Below, piece after piece: positions 1 through 12,139 of a stretch of DNA of 64,000 bases. Source of the DNA: Acheta domesticus (Eukaryota; Arthropoda; Insecta; Orthoptera; Gryllidae); the NCBI GenBank assembly GCA_031308135.1, contig JAHLJT010009436.1, forward strand, positions 161,174,885 through 161,238,884, written 5' to 3'. The translations under genes and the position numbers were made by a program. Below the pieces are notes generated by a model. The model saw nothing but the letters and a program-made list of their open reading frames with translations, ran no database searches and was not told the origin of the DNA. Within the stretch, counting starts at the first letter, position 1; the number at the start of each line of letters is the position of its first letter.

Positions 1-1255
1 GCGTCAATTGAAAAGTTTTCTAAATATTTTGTTTTATAACATTTTCTCGAATTATTGTAAAGATTTCCGCAAATGTGATTTTTTCCACCTGTTGTATTCG
101 ATCAAAGAGGGACAGTGATTTTGAATATGAATAGGTTATCATGACAAGAAAGTTGTTATTAAACAATGTGTGTTTATTTCTCGATTCAGAAAACGAACAC
201 GATAAGATTTATCACTGAAATTTAGAATGAAATATGAAGTATATATGTGTGTATCAGTCAAAATACATATTAGTGTTGTGGATTTAGGGTCATCGTAGTG
301 TATTACTTATGTTGTGAGTTTATTTCATGTGTATTTTTCGAATAATTTTATTACTGAAATCCTTCGCCTGTTTTGTGCCCCAAATGAAGAACATTCGTAA
401 GTATTTGACAATTTTACGTAAAATTTGACAATGAATGATTTACATTTATAATTTTTTTATCATTTGTAGTTAAAACATTTTGTTTAGTCATGGTATTGCG
501 TTCCCTGTTTCAAAGTATTTGAAGTAATGTTCATTTGTGGTAATATTTACATTAGTGGCGATTTGTTCACATTATTGTATTTACGAGTACATTTGCTTTA
601 AATAATATCTAGTAAATTTTCTCGAGAACTCACTTTTCAGTAAAAACTAGCTCAAAATTTCGCATTTTTAGAAACACCAAATACAATTTTCTCAAAAATT
701 GTTCCAAATTTTATCTTCAAACTTTTCGAACTTCGAACTTTTCGAACTCTTTAATATGACGTTAAGTTAAATTTGGGGTATTGTTTTGTTTTTGCAAAAA
801 TTACATAAATGTACTTTTTTTTGAAACATCTCTCACATCGTTAATATGCACATTTCCAGCAAATTGTAAACACTATTTTCTTTGTAAATTAATGTTCTTC
901 AAATGACTTCAAATGAAGTGTTCCGAAAACTCAAACATGTTTTGTGAAAAAGAGCTTCATGTTTCGCATTTTTAGTAGCGCTTAAATGCCGTTTTCTTAA
1001 AAACGGCTAAAAGTTTTTCCAAGAAAATTGCAATTTAGGAAGAAGTTTAGTGTTCTTTAATATTCTAAAAATTAATATTTCCGTTCTACCATTTGAGGAA
1101 ACTGAAAAGTCAAGAAAATGTCAAAAAAATATACTTTGGAAGGAAATAGATGGCAGCTGGCACGAGTATGTGGTAATTCCGAATAGCTAGCCCAGACCCA
1201 AGGAAATAGAAAACTAATACGGGAAAGTCTGTGCCATTCTGTAGCACTACTAGTT
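1..1255 (+). repeat. dispersed repeat family A, 3' half (copy 1)
   Basis: This AT-rich stretch carries the downstream half of a non-coding repeat seen at least seven times in the window. Phrases such as 'ctcaaaaacggctccaaa' and 'cgcatttttagaaac' recur in the same order at 31.2-32.05 kb, 38.4-39.2 kb and 39.2-39.85 kb. The copy ends at a conserved terminus (about 1140-1255) containing 'gatggcagctggcacgag', 'gaatagctagcc' and 'gggaaagtctgtgccattct'. No transposase or reverse transcriptase frame is visible, so it is probably a non-autonomous element. Its class is unknown. The left edge is cut by the window. Confidence 0.75.
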
Positions 1256-1394
1256 TAATCTTGGATTACTGTATGATTTCCGCCTATTCCTGTGTGCCTT
1301 ACATAATAGCTAGATCTTATTCTTTATAGACGGATTAATTAAGTCAGAGCTGCCGGTAATAGCCAATTTCAGGACTTTTTACTTTCTCTCTACG

Positions 1395-2055
1395 GAGTGG
1401 AAAGAAAATTTGTAACGCAGCACGAAAAAACGGCGAATTTTCGACAAAAAACTTTTACTAGAGGGCTCTGGTAACGCAAAAGTGGATAAATCCAGTTGAA
1501 GAATTTAGAAAAAATCCTCTAACACGTGATATAGCCAGAATCCATGTTTTGTGGGTCCTTGATACCGAAAAATCGAGTGACGGCAAAACGTGTATCTGTC
1601 CGTCCGTCTGTGAACAACGCTAGCGGGTAACCCGTTCAGCTGATTTTCTCCAAAATTGATATTTCCCAATCGATATGGCTGATGTCGCGGCCCCTTGAAT
1701 TTTAAAACGATATTTTAAATTTGGGGGGCTCTTTACATAAAGCCCCTGGGACATTTTCCAAGTTTTGAAAAAATGGCTCCATCGTTTTTTATTAAATTTT
1801 GTTGTTGGATAGTGTGAAGGACATTTAAGAGAGTGATGCAGGTCTCAAGTTCGTTAAAAATTGCGATTTTCAAAAATTGCAAAATTTCAAATTTTTTTCG
1901 GCGTCTTCCTACAACCAAAATGTTAAAGACAGAGATTTCCCCTTAATGACATCCGTTCATTAAAGGTAGATTTTGAAATAAGCAAATGTACAAATTTTCG
2001 AAAATTTGAGTAAATTTTGCGTAATTTTGGGTGAAAATACATGTTGTTTTAGCAC
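1395..2055 (+). repeat. dispersed repeat family A, 5' half (copy 2)
   Basis: This segment matches the upstream half of family A. It contains 'aaagtggataaatccagttg', 'ttgtgggtccttgataccg', a 'gtccgtccgtctgtgaac' run and 'ttttttcggcgtcttcct'. The same order of phrases appears at 30.6-31.2 kb, 37.6-38.0 kb and 60.7-61.25 kb. It follows the 3' half of another copy, so the two pieces are not a single full-length element in normal order. No coding potential is evident. Confidence 0.7.
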
Positions 2056-3420
2056 CACTATTTTACTTTGCATTTATTGTTTGTTAACTTCTTGCTTTAG
2101 AGGGAGGAGAGAACAATAAAAGTTGAAGTAAACATCTGTAGAATGGATTTAGAATGTATGAAATTAAAGGACATATTTCTTCAATAATACTTCTTTAATA
2201 AAAACATTTAATGTTTCCCCATCTTCCTTACGTTGAAAATTCTTAGATCTTCTTAGGGCACTTCTTCCTTACGTTGAAAATTTATTAGATATCAAATAAG
2301 TATTAACTTTCACAAAACATTTCTGTCATAAAAATACCTAGAACGGATTAACGACCTTTCAGTTGGATTGAATGTTCTTGAAAATTATATAATCCAGTGT
2401 TAGAAACGTCGCCAATGAAGTGGCCATTTTCCGATTGGTAGGATGGAGAATGTCAATGTAACGTGTTTAAAACATAGAGCTGCCTCTAAACTAAATTTTA
2501 ATTCCAACACTTGATGGAATATTCCACTTAAGCGACTTAATTATCATAATTGCTTTGAAAGTGTCCAAAGCTGGTGCCCCTACCACACTGTGACCATAAA
2601 ATACACAAAAATTTAATTCATATCATATGAAAAGGAAATTAGTGTATTCTAGTGCTTATCTGGTTATGCACGGCACTGTCACTGTTCACTTGGTTATCAA
2701 ATCAGTCATAGCACAGAGTGACTAACGTTACTCATACTACCTCGTTTTCTTTCAATGCAAACTGGTCCAGACCATATTTTCTTGTTTCTTTATTACGGTT
2801 TTGGGCGGAAATTTTAAGGACCTTATCCCTTATCGAAACGAATCGTCTATTTTAGAGTAACAAGGTTTTTGGACATTATGCATTTAAGTCTCAATGTGGT
2901 GGTTTATGTTTTTACTAGGCTCTCCTTAGAATTAGGAGAGCAAGATTAATAGAGAACAAGAAAGAATCAAACAAATTAAACTCCTCTTATTTTCTACTAT
3001 TCACTCTTACACCAATTGAATCTGTGATTTTAAAATGGAAATCAGTTCTTTTTTCTAGTAAAGAGAGTTGAGATATACATTTTCTTTGCTATATATCATT
3101 TAAAAATGAAACGTATCCAACTTTCAGTATGTGTTCTTTGCCAACTAAAAATTCTAATGTCTGGGAAAGAGAAAGAAGTCCAGGACTAGTTTCTGATCTT
3201 CACACAGAAGAACAAGTATTATCAGCTAGGAAGCACCTAAATGCTTCATGACAAGATTAATAGACACTGACAGATATAGACTTCAGATTCTGGTGGCTGA
3301 CCTATTTTAAGAAGACAACCAAGACTCTTGCTCATCCTGGAAGTCTTCATTCTGAGCCTGGTGTGACTCTTTCTAAGTAAAGCAGCTCACATATGATAAA
3401 GAATATTTCTATTACCTCAT
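2056..3420. other. AT-rich intergenic stretch, no gene seen
   Basis: No conserved open frame is visible on either strand. A short direct repeat ('tcttccttacgttgaaaat') occurs twice near 2221 and 2263. Nothing else can be supported. Confidence 0.5.
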
Positions 3421-3428
3421 GGCACATA

Positions 3429-3896
3429 CAGAATGTCCAGGGAGGAAACAGTCAAAAATAAGCTCTTAAGACAATTCTAAGCATATTTTGTCTAATAAAC
3501 TATGTGGATATTCCAAATGGTAGAGCTGCTATAAGCACTGAAAAGTTGTTTTGAAAAATTGATTTCTAGGCAAAAGTTTGCATTATATAAGCACAGAAAC
3601 ATACAAGTTGTTTATTATTTACAAAAGAAATAAATATATTTGTTCAGAAACAAAAATTAAGCAAGAATTAAAAAAGCACCCAATTTACACAATTCGACTG
3701 CTTTTTTATTTCTCGCCTAATTTGCGTGTTTCTGGAGTATTTTTATGCTTTTTAGAAATGATTTTTTCAAACCAAATTTTGTGTTAATTGCAGCCTAACC
3801 ATACGGAATATCCCTGTAGTTTATTAGACAAAACATGCTTAGAATTGTCTTAAGAGCTTATTTTCGAAGTTCCGACGTTTCCTCCCCGGACACCTG
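3429..3896 (-). mobile_element. foldback MITE, about 470 bp, copy 1
   Basis: The left end reads 'gtccagggaggaaac' and the right end reads 'gtttcctccccggac', so the two ends are inverted copies. The similarity continues through 'gctcttaagacaattctaag' on the left and its complement on the right, nearly to the centre. The whole element can therefore fold into one long hairpin. A second copy lies at 35139-35691. The central loop of this copy (about 3677-3702) is the reverse complement of the loop in the other copy, so the two are inserted in opposite orientations. There is no coding sequence. This is a non-autonomous DNA-transposon-type foldback element; the superfamily is undetermined. Confidence 0.8.
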
Positions 3897-3902
3897 ATGT
3901 GC

Positions 3903-5180
3903 TTATCAAGTACTCATTCATGTTGGCAAAAGCTAAGGCACAACCAGGTTTGCCTTTCAAGAAAGTTTCTGTCTCAGCAGTTCTTTCAATCAATGGAAAG
4001 AAAATAAGTAATGTTCAAAAAATAGTAAAATGCATACCGCATGAATATCCCCATTTCTACCGAAAAGTTTTGACATAGCCACAGACTCAAATGGAAATCA
4101 ATGATGAGTAGATGCTGATATTATTAATTTAGTGAGTATTTTTTATGTTCATATAGTACAATTTGCTAATTCACATCATTATACTTTTATACTATGATTA
4201 TATTGTTTCACAAGTCCAGAAGTAAAGAAATAAAAAGTTGTTTTAAAATATTTCATAATAATTTTATAAAAGAAATAAGTTCAAAGTATAAAAATGGTTC
4301 TGTACATCATAGAAATGCAAATTTGAAGTTACAGATTAGCCCGTGTAATCAATAATGACTAGTTCTACAACTTTTGTGAAGAATATAAATGTCCCAGATG
4401 GGAACTGTAGGTGGTGTTAATTTTTTTTTCCTCAGATCTACGGAACAAGAACTTATTTCCCTTTTCAAATCACTGATTCATTCAAACTTTTATTTCATGT
4501 TTAATAATTGCAGATAGAGGGAGGCTCTGTCTGAATTTTTTGCTCGTGGGCCTCCAAGAACAAAATTCAAATTCACATTTGAAATTTGAATTTTGTTCAG
4601 TTCAATTCAAGCACCTAACCTCCTAAGCACTGCACTGTGTTAAGTAATTCACGACATTATAACTATGTACTTGTAACGTTACTCTATCGCGCAAGAAAAC
4701 ATTCTCCAGAATAAGTACCGGAAACATGCTATGGCCATGATAAACATTTTGTAACCATTGCACAGCAATAGAGATTATGACTACTCGGAAATGAAAGCAC
4801 AGCACTAGAGATCAACTACTCGGAAGTGAAAGCATCTTCAATTATTGAAAATCCCAGTTTTTACAAAAATTGTATAGGAAATTGGTATCTTTAAAGTGAA
4901 GGCAATTCTTTTTTTAGGATTATGTATTGTAAGTATACAGAAAGGATCGATGGAGCAATAATCCTTTTAATAAGGCTTGATGGAAGAAAAAGGTTGGAAA
5001 TCTCTGCTTTTTTAGAACACCAAAATAAAATAATAAATTTTTTGCAATTTTTGCAAAGTTATCTCCATTTTTAATATTTATAAGAAAAATCACTATTTTG
5101 AAAGAATGAAAAATTGTTGAAGATAGGACAGGTGCATCATCAGAATAGAAACTTGACTATGTAATAGTGCAAGTAATAAC
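3903..5180. other. AT-rich intergenic stretch with small repeats
   Basis: No gene is recognised. It contains a 16-base-arm palindrome (4558-4573 with 4583-4598) and an imperfect direct duplication of about 32 bases near 4768-4835, with 'actactcggaa' in both units. The remainder is ordinary AT-rich sequence. Confidence 0.5.
4558..4598. repeat. perfect 16-bp inverted repeat, 9-bp loop
   Basis: The left arm at 4558-4573 is the exact reverse complement of the arm at 4583-4598 ('aatttgaattttgttc'). No T-run or gene end accompanies it, so a terminator role is not supported. It may be a remnant of a foldback element. Confidence 0.7.

Positions 5181-5219
<39 letters not shown>
5181..5219. repeat. 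(TAA)n microsatellite
   Basis: This is an uninterrupted run of about 13 TAA/AAT units. It lies about 265 bp upstream of an R4/Dong-like LINE end. Relatives of that clade are known to insert into TAA repeats, but here the tract is not directly joined to the element. Confidence 0.95.
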
Positions 5220-5483
5220 TCTATAAATGAAACATAATGAAGCATCCACACAATTACTATTCAGTGTTTTATAAGGTAATACCTTTAGTTGAAGTGTCAA
5301 TTACTGTGCATTGTAGATAGTATCATCTGTTTTTATTTCAGAATGTAATAAGATCAAGATGAATATGTAACTAACAACCCCTAGAGTTCTTGAGTAGAAA
5401 CCTAAGGTTATCTTAGCTTACCAGAAGTGAGGACTAGCCTTTTCTTTTCTATAAAAGTAACAAGAAGAAAAATAAAAGATGAT

Positions 5484-6170
5484 ACATGCCGCATTTCCAG
5501 GAACACGTAGAAACCGTTGATCATATTGTCTCAGCTTGTCCAACCCTAGCAAAGACCAAATACTTGAAAAGACATGACAGGGTGTGTAGCTACCTCCACT
5601 GGCAGATCTGTACCGCCCTTGAAGTTCCAAGCACATGCCCCAAATGGTACGAACTCACCAAAACCGGTGACGCCTATTGGGTTGTATATGGTATTGTACG
5701 ACCAACAAATTCAAACTGATCGCACGATAGCGGCAAACAAACCGGATATAGTTATCCGGGATTTGGAGAAAATATCGTATTTACTTGTCGATGTTGCTGT
5801 ACCTTGCAATCAAAACGTCGTTACAAAGAAGGCAGAGAAACGTCTTAAATACTAGAGTTTGGAAATCGAGATCAGACGAATGTGGGGCACAAAAGCACAC
5901 GTCGTACCGGTTGTTATCGGGGCTCTGGGATTTGTTCTGCAAAATTTGTGTAAGAATATGGCTAAACTTCCAGATAATTCAAAAGACTGGGAAGTGCAAG
6001 AAATCGCTTTATTTGGCACAGCTCACATTTAGCGCAAAGTATTGTAGAGGCACCGACAGTTCCTAGATCTGCTCCTTGGGAAGCTGGTTGCAACCTGGAG
6101 TAGATTTTATATTCAGCCAACTCATAACGTCTTTAATCGTGATGTAGTGGAATAATAATAATAATAATTT
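5484..6170 (+). mobile_element. R4/Dong-like non-LTR retrotransposon 3' end (relic)
   Basis: The frames at 5486-5719, 5574-5855 and about 5850-6035 join across frameshifts into the C-terminus of a site-specific non-LTR element. The visible parts are the H..C half of the zinc knuckle ('ETVDHIVSACPTLAKTKYL'), then a restriction-like endonuclease core with 'KPDIVIRDLEK' and 'LLVDVAVP' (PD...D type), then a conserved tail with 'KDWEVQEIALFGTAH'. It is 5' truncated and lacks the reverse transcriptase. A 3' untranslated region of about 120 bases ends in 'gtagtggaataataataata', the (AAT)n tail. A second copy sits at 33993-34330. The frameshifts and truncation make it non-functional. The clade is assigned from remembered motif patterns, not from a search. 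Confidence 0.8.
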
Positions 6171-7270
6171 ATTGCTGGCCCCTTTTATTGTTGCAGTCAT
6201 CATCTGCATCGAGAAGGCACTAGATTCAAGTCCTGATTAGGCATGGTTGTATTTGTGATTGTACCTTCACCCTTCATTATTCATAATTCAAGGCATAACA
6301 ACCATGTCTTATCACAGGACACAGCCACAAAAGCTGAGCCCCATAATTACACACATTTATCTCTCCACGGCCTTGGAAGATAACATGTAGCACGGTCATA
6401 AATGGCCAATGCGCTAATAATAACAATTTATTTGCCACATAATACAGCACAAGCCACACATCAAAAGAGTGTATTGTATGAGTATGGTTGTATTTATTGT
6501 ATTATGTGCACCCATGACTTTTCAGTTAATCTATTGTTTGTTTATTGCAAACATGATCACTTCATAACACAAGAACAGTGAATCTTTATACAAAATTTCC
6601 CAAATGATGCTTTGAAACAAAAATAAATTGTATTAAGGAACATATTGAGAATATATTAATTTACAGTTACCCTGACACTCATTCTACATCTACATCAGTA
6701 CTACACTGTCTCAGGTACGTGACTTCATAGGTATAAATCTATTAGAAGGTAGGGCAATGCTAATATTGCAATTAATCTCCATTAATCAGTCTATAGTCAC
6801 TTTCCTTTCAAGCAGAGCAGCAAACAGCTACTAAATTAAATCACAATAAATGAAGGGCGGATTTGAAAGTCAAGTCCAAAAAACAAAATCGAAGAATTAA
6901 GTTAGAGGAAAAATATTTGTTTATTATTAATTCAAAAAATTAATATATGAATAGTTTTTGTTTCTAAACCTGATAGCTTTCCGAGCCAATTCAATTTGTT
7001 AGTTTTGAAACCATCCAAATTTAACTTCTATTTTCAAACTTGGCTGTCCACAACATAAAGCGTAAAGATAGCTACATTCATATTTCAAATAAGAATTATT
7101 AGTCATTTCATTACCAGTAATATCCAATCACCTACTGAAATCGAGCCAAGTTCATGTTTGGCAACAAAAGAAATCTAGACTTACCTTTCTTTCTTTCTCT
7201 GTCCTTTAAATGGATTCAGGAAATAATATAATTACAAACAAATTATTTGAAACCTAAAAAATGTATTTAC
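6171..7270. other. intergenic region downstream of THOC6
   Basis: No host exon is recognised. At about 6200-6290 there is a possible diverged SINE fragment with a B-box-like 'agattcaagtcc' followed by 'ttaggcatggttgt', a phrase that recurs near 61707. The rest is AT-rich. Confidence 0.4.
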
Positions 7271-7299
7271 ATTACAAGTACAATAAAAAATACATCACA

Positions 7300-7305
7300 T
7301 TTATT
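7300..7305 (-). promoter_or_regulatory. THOC6 polyadenylation signal AATAAA
   Basis: The minus strand reads AATAAA here, about 86 bases after the THOC6 stop codon. The position suits the 3' untranslated region of that gene. The cleavage site itself is not determined. Confidence 0.55.
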
Positions 7306-7390
7306 AAAATGTGTTTGAAAAGCAATACTTGTATCAATACAGAATAAAGTTTCTATTTCAGTATAAAAGGCAATTATTTAAAAAGTTATA

Positions 7391-10300
7391 TCACACCCGC
7401 GCAAATGAAAGAATTTGATCCCGATAACTGAAATTTGTACACAAATCAATTTTGGAACTAGATCCCGCAATGCACAGTACCTGAAACACAACACATGTAC
7501 AAACAACATTTTAATAATGCAACTCAATCACCTTTTACTTTACAAATTATGGCAAATATTTCATACTCACTTTTAAGGGAGATTCTTGATACACCGCGGA
7601 ATAAACTGAAGTAGATGATGAAGGTATCTGGGCCAGAACATCTCCTGTGTAACTTAAATGATAGAAATACGGACAGGATCCACCTGTCATAATACGATCA
7701 TCATAAAATAAAGCTATATGTACTCCAGTATCTTCCAATGGAAATGATGTGGTGACATCTAGAGATCTTAGATGCCATAAAGAAAGTTTTGGTCCACCTC
7801 CGCAAAGCTGGTAAAACAGAAAAGTGTTTGTGTTACACTGACTTCTTTTAGTACATCATTCTCAACCGTTTCTAATGCCCATTTTATTTATTTATTTACG
7901 TCAAAAACAGTTAAAAACTGCGAGTGATGAGCTATGGGGAGAAGTGAATTTTGTGCACATTTTCATAATTCTGTGGTCTCCATCCTAAACCATATTCTAG
8001 TCGAATTTTGAATACAGAAAAGAGAGATTTTTTTCGAGTTTTGTTGACAAAATATTCGCTCCTATATAATAAAATATATTTTCAAAGGTAAATTAGCTAT
8101 AAATTCCTGCCCTGAACCCTCATGTTCTTCATGAAAGAATATTACTTTTTGCCGCGATAATATGCAAAACGATAATTTGAATAACTATATTTCCCACTGA
8201 AATTCAGAAGACGTGCACAAATAGTGAAGTTACATTTATGTCCAGAAGCAAAACAAGGGACCATCTCAGCATTTGCTCAAGGATCAGGGAAACTGGACGA
8301 AAAACCTGATCGAGATGGGGCCATCAACCCAGAAACTGTGGTACAATACTTGTTACAGGTTCTTTAGAATTATACCGTCCAAATGATAATAATTACATTA
8401 ACCATCATTGTTAAAATTAATGCTACTTTACTTTTTGATGCTCGGTATAGTCTCAAATTGTATAGAAACAGTTATGCAGCAGAAAAGATTTTACTTGGGA
8501 CTTAAACTTTTCTATCGAATTTAATCATTTAATGTCTTCTGGCAAAGTGTTATAGAGTAATGTACATGAATTGTATGTGAATTTTTTGTAGTGAGCTGTT
8601 GATACTGCCACTTGGTGAATATGATTACTACGTCGTGTGTTATACTTATAGACATCGGCGTTTGCTGAAAATATATTCCCGCCCTTAAGTAAGTCATTTT
8701 TGACAAAAACTACTGATTCGTAAATCAGGAGACAAGGTAATGGTAAAATTCCTAGATTAATAAAGAGAGACTTACAAGAATCACGTGGGTTGGATTTGCT
8801 TATTATTCGTACAATTCTTTTTTGTAATCTGAAAGTCTGGGAGCTATAAGATGTGTTTCCCCAGAATATTATGCCATATCTCAGGCGGGAGTGAACATTG
8901 GCAAAATATACACAACGAGCTGTATGAAGGCAGACTGAATTTGAAAGAATTCTGAACGCGTAGCATAATGAACTTAATTTTGTGTTCAATTCATTTAAGT
9001 GGGCATTCCATTTGAGGTTTGACTGAATTGATAGACCTAAAAATTTTGTTACATTAACATCAGTCATTGGCACACCGTTCATTTTCAATGGAGTACAGAA
9101 TTTTTTATTTGATATGGAAAACTGCATTGAAACAGTTTTCTTTTCATTTACTATTAATTTGTTATTACGGAACCAATTTGAAACGTCTGATATTGTACTA
9201 TTTACGGTTTCTTTGTTGCAAAGAATATTTGTATCATCCGCAAAGAGAACTGTTCTTCCGTTTCGAATCGCCAAGAGCATGTCATTTACGTATAATATGA
9301 AGAGAATAGGGCCTAAATCGAACCCTGCGGGACTCCACATGCAATTGGCAAAGAACCGGAAAGGTGTGTACATAAAGTTCCATCATTCCAGTAAGGTATT
9401 TCTACTCTCTGAGATCGTAGTTTAAGGTATGAACATAGCCAATCTAGAGCAATACCACGGATTCCATATGAAGGTAATTTTGAAAGTAAAATGTTATGAT
9501 CAATGACGTCAAAAGCTTTTGAAAGATCTAAAAATATTCCAATAGTTGCTTCGTTTTGATCCAATGATGAGGCAACATCCTTAAGAAAAGAAAAATGGCT
9601 GTTTCCGTAGATTTTGATTTCTGGAATCCATGTTGGCAATTTGAAAATGCATCGTGTTTATTGAGAAAGGTTTCCATTCGCACATAAAAAAGTCTCTCTA
9701 ATATTTTTGAAAAAACTGACAAAAGAGAAATTGGCCGATAATTTTGAATTTCATTTTTGTTGCCTTTTTTGAAGAGGGGCTTAATCTTAGCTGTTTTAAA
9801 ATTGGGGTAGTATCATTTTCAATATGACGAAATAAAACATTTGGAGGGCAGGACTTCAGTAATCATTAAAAATTCCGTACTTCAGGAACATTGAAGCCAA
9901 ATGATGTGAAATATATGTGTGGAAGGAAATGATGGATAATAGAAACTTTATGAACAGAGAAAAGGGGTATGCATTGTATTTTGGCTGAATGCTTGTAGTA
10001 TGGGCAGACACAAACAGCTCTGCAAATTCCGAACCTTCCTCTTAATGGAGGAGAAACTTAAAAACTTGACTGCCAAGCTTGGCAAGTTCATTTTATTTTA
10101 TTGTTTACAAGATCTAAATTTGTAAGGGGAAGAGCAAGAGTGTTCTTCTATATCTTTGAGAGCACACTATCACAATTTTAACTGTAATGAGATAAGGTTG
10201 AAAGGAAAAGGAGTATATACCATCCAATCATCATTGAGGGCAACTGCTCCCACCCATTTCCCATAATCAGGTCTGGCAACTTTGCTATTCATATGTGGCT

Positions 10301-11186
10301 GGATAGTATGAGAACAAATCTTGTGATTTAAATCCCATAGTTTAACTGAACCATCTTCACTAGCAGATGCCAGTTGGTTACCCCTGCAAGATACACAATA
10401 ATTCATATTTACTTGTAAAAGCAGTTAAAATAAAATATAGTCCTAAATTTCATAATGCTAAACAAAAGTACCTACATTAAAATATATCAGAACTTACCAG
10501 TGACTAATACAATGAATGTAATCTTCATGTCCTTCAAATTTCCTTATAAATCGTCCACCATCCAAAGAAAAGACATATATCTTATTATCACCACACCCAG
10601 CATACAATACATCTTGTTGTTCATGATAAAACATACTATTTACATCGGTTTTTTCCAGTGTATCCCTAATTAAAAAACAAAAATTTTAAAATGAATGTCA
10701 TTGTTTACACATGTTATTCTTCCACATTTATTATGTTACACTATTACATTAGTGAACATACTTGCTGGACGGTATTTGTATACTCCAACATAATTTGGGA
10801 TTTTTGCTAGAAGTAATGGTTTTCCAGTCCCAGCCTTGAATTTCACCAACAGTTCCAGTAACAAGAAATTTTTCTGTTGAAACCATACTACATATTTGAA
10901 CGTCTTTATTCACTGTAAAGTGGTATTCCGCTTTCCTCAAAGGAGGAGTAAATGCTTCCCCAGGACTAAGAATCTTCTGCAAACTGTGTGTAACAAGGGG
11001 GTAGAAAAATATCAAGTGAAGATGTCAGTCTGTCTCAATACAGAACAGTTCATACAAGAAAGCGAATTTTCCATCTACTTACTCGTACACAGCGATATCA
11101 CCATACGTGTTACCGGCAAGAAGGAAATTCCCACAGGGAGAAAAAGTTTGAGATAATACTGTATTATACAATAATCTGTCGACCAT
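7391..11186 (-). CDS. THOC6: THO complex subunit 6 homolog (six exons, complete)
   Basis: Six exons join in phase into 327 residues plus a stop: 11186-11083, 10983-10762, 10665-10498, 10383-10221, 7807-7571 and 7480-7391. All introns are GT-AG; four are 90-114 bases and intron 4 is 2413 bases. The protein is a WD-repeat propeller. A clear repeat runs from GH at residues 154-155 to 'SVKLWDL' ending at 183, spanning the exon 3/4 junction. Family-typical segments follow: 'GGGPKLSLWHLRS' early in exon 5 and a C-terminal 'AGSSSKIDLCTNFSYRD'. Its length is close to the human protein (341). THOC6 is a subunit of the nuclear THO/TREX complex, which couples transcription and splicing to mRNA export. 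The start is the first in-frame ATG, with the sequence 'MVDRLLYNTVLSQTFSPCG'. The gene is divergent from SRRM2. Intron 4 holds a LINE relic in sense orientation. Codon use is AT-rich. Confidence 0.93.
8420..9830 (-). mobile_element. CR1/L2-like LINE reverse transcriptase relic in THOC6 intron 4
   Basis: On the minus strand three overlapping frames (9722-9528, 9639-9313, 9373-8525) and flanking translation give a reverse transcriptase in order. First comes 'NYRPISLLSVFSKILERL' (fingers), then 'FLDLSKAFDVIDHNILL' (motif A), then 'CGVPQGS' (motif B), then 'VLFADDTNILC' (catalytic FADD, intact). The thumb follows with 'KFLGLSIQSNLKWNAHL', and the C-terminal region has 'YNTRRSNHIHQ' and 'YNTLPEDIK'. 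That last motif is followed by an in-frame TGA, and frame then resumes briefly. The element is 5' truncated, with frameshifts and a premature stop, so it is dead. The motif pattern fits the CR1/L2/Daphne-type group. It lies in the same orientation as THOC6 and is removed with the intron. Confidence 0.88.
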
Positions 11187-11900
11187 TCTGACTGCAATCA
11201 AACGATCTTTTTAACCAAAACACACTCTAGCCACCGCAAAACAACACGTCCCACAAATGAACAGTAAACAGAAGCTGCGAACTACCCCCTACGGTTGAGC
11301 TGACGTTGAGTGACCGCCCTCACGAGCGCCATATGTAAAGACATGGAAATCAGCGCTGCGGTGGCGATTCTAGGAAGCGTAAAATACCATCTCCGGCTCC
11401 CCAACACTTCCCAAGCTATCTCAAGATGGCATCGCTTCGGTTTGTTTTGTGTATTTGTGCAAGTGGTGTTGTTGAATAAGATATAGTATCTTATTGAGAA
11501 ATAATATGTGAAAAAGAGCGTGAGTTTTCGTGTTTTTGTGAACATTGAATTAGATGTGAGAATTACTGACGAGTCTTCGAGAACTATTAATTGTTCAAGG
11601 TCTTGTAATTCCGGTCGATAAGTTTGCCGTTGCCTATACGTTACCTGTTATTTTGAATAAATTGGTTTCTGTGAAGCATATTATTTTCTCGTATGTTCTG
11701 TTATTTAATGAATCAAAAAGTGATCTGAGCATGAGTGCAATGAATTGTGTTCTTAGGTGCCATAATACAAGTCAAATGTGAACGTTTTGTTGTGGAGAGC
11801 CTAAAAATCCTCGGTTTTACAGCCAAAATTAATGTTGATAAAACTGAGAGACCTTTTCTTTTTATTGTTTTCAGATTTATTAGTTTAATAGTGCTTCATC
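11187..11900. promoter_or_regulatory. bidirectional promoter and 5' UTRs of THOC6 and SRRM2
   Basis: Only 714 bases separate the two start codons of these divergent genes. The interval is locally richer in CpG than its surroundings at 11270-11450. A YY1/Pho-like 'aagatggc' lies at 11423-11430. No TATA box at a convincing position was seen. On the SRRM2 side a strong acceptor (pyrimidine run then 'tcag', AG at 11873-11874) lies 26 bases before its ATG. The SRRM2 5' UTR is therefore probably spliced; the matching donor was not resolved. Transcription start sites cannot be placed from sequence alone. Confidence 0.6.
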
Positions 11901-12139
11901 ATGTACAACGGAATTGGTTTACCTACTGCCAGAGGCTCTGGTACCAATGGATATGTACAGAGAAATTGGGCTTTTGTCCGTAAGTCCAAAGACAAAGTTC
12001 ATTACAAAACAGAAGAGGAAATAGAGAAGCTTGATTCTGCCAGCAATCGACAGCCTAATCGTGACATTTTGGACCATGAACGCAAGAGAAAAGTGGAGGT
12101 TAAATGCATCGAACTGGAAGAAATACTTGAAGATCAAGG
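11901..12139 (+). CDS. SRRM2: SRRM2/cwf21-family splicing factor, coding exon 1
   Basis: This exon encodes 79 residues plus two bases of a glycine codon, then a 'gtaagt' donor at 12140. The protein opens with 'MYNGIGLPTARGSGTNGYVQ', the family signature of SRRM2 (SRm300) and yeast Cwc21. The acidic 'EEIEKLDSASNRQPNRDIL' and 'DHERKRKVEVKCIELEEIL' follow, matching the start of the cwf21 domain. Family members sit in the catalytic spliceosome; yeast Cwc21 contacts Prp8 and Snu114. The start is fixed by the conserved N-terminus. Codon use is AT-rich (GC at third positions about 37% by hand count), unlike exon 2. Exon 2 is 21 kb downstream. Animal proteins of this family continue into long Ser/Arg-rich tails, which are not seen here. 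Confidence 0.93.

Noticed and set aside
4558..4598. Transcription terminator
   Set aside because: The hairpin lacks a T-run and the sequence is eukaryotic; no gene end lies nearby.
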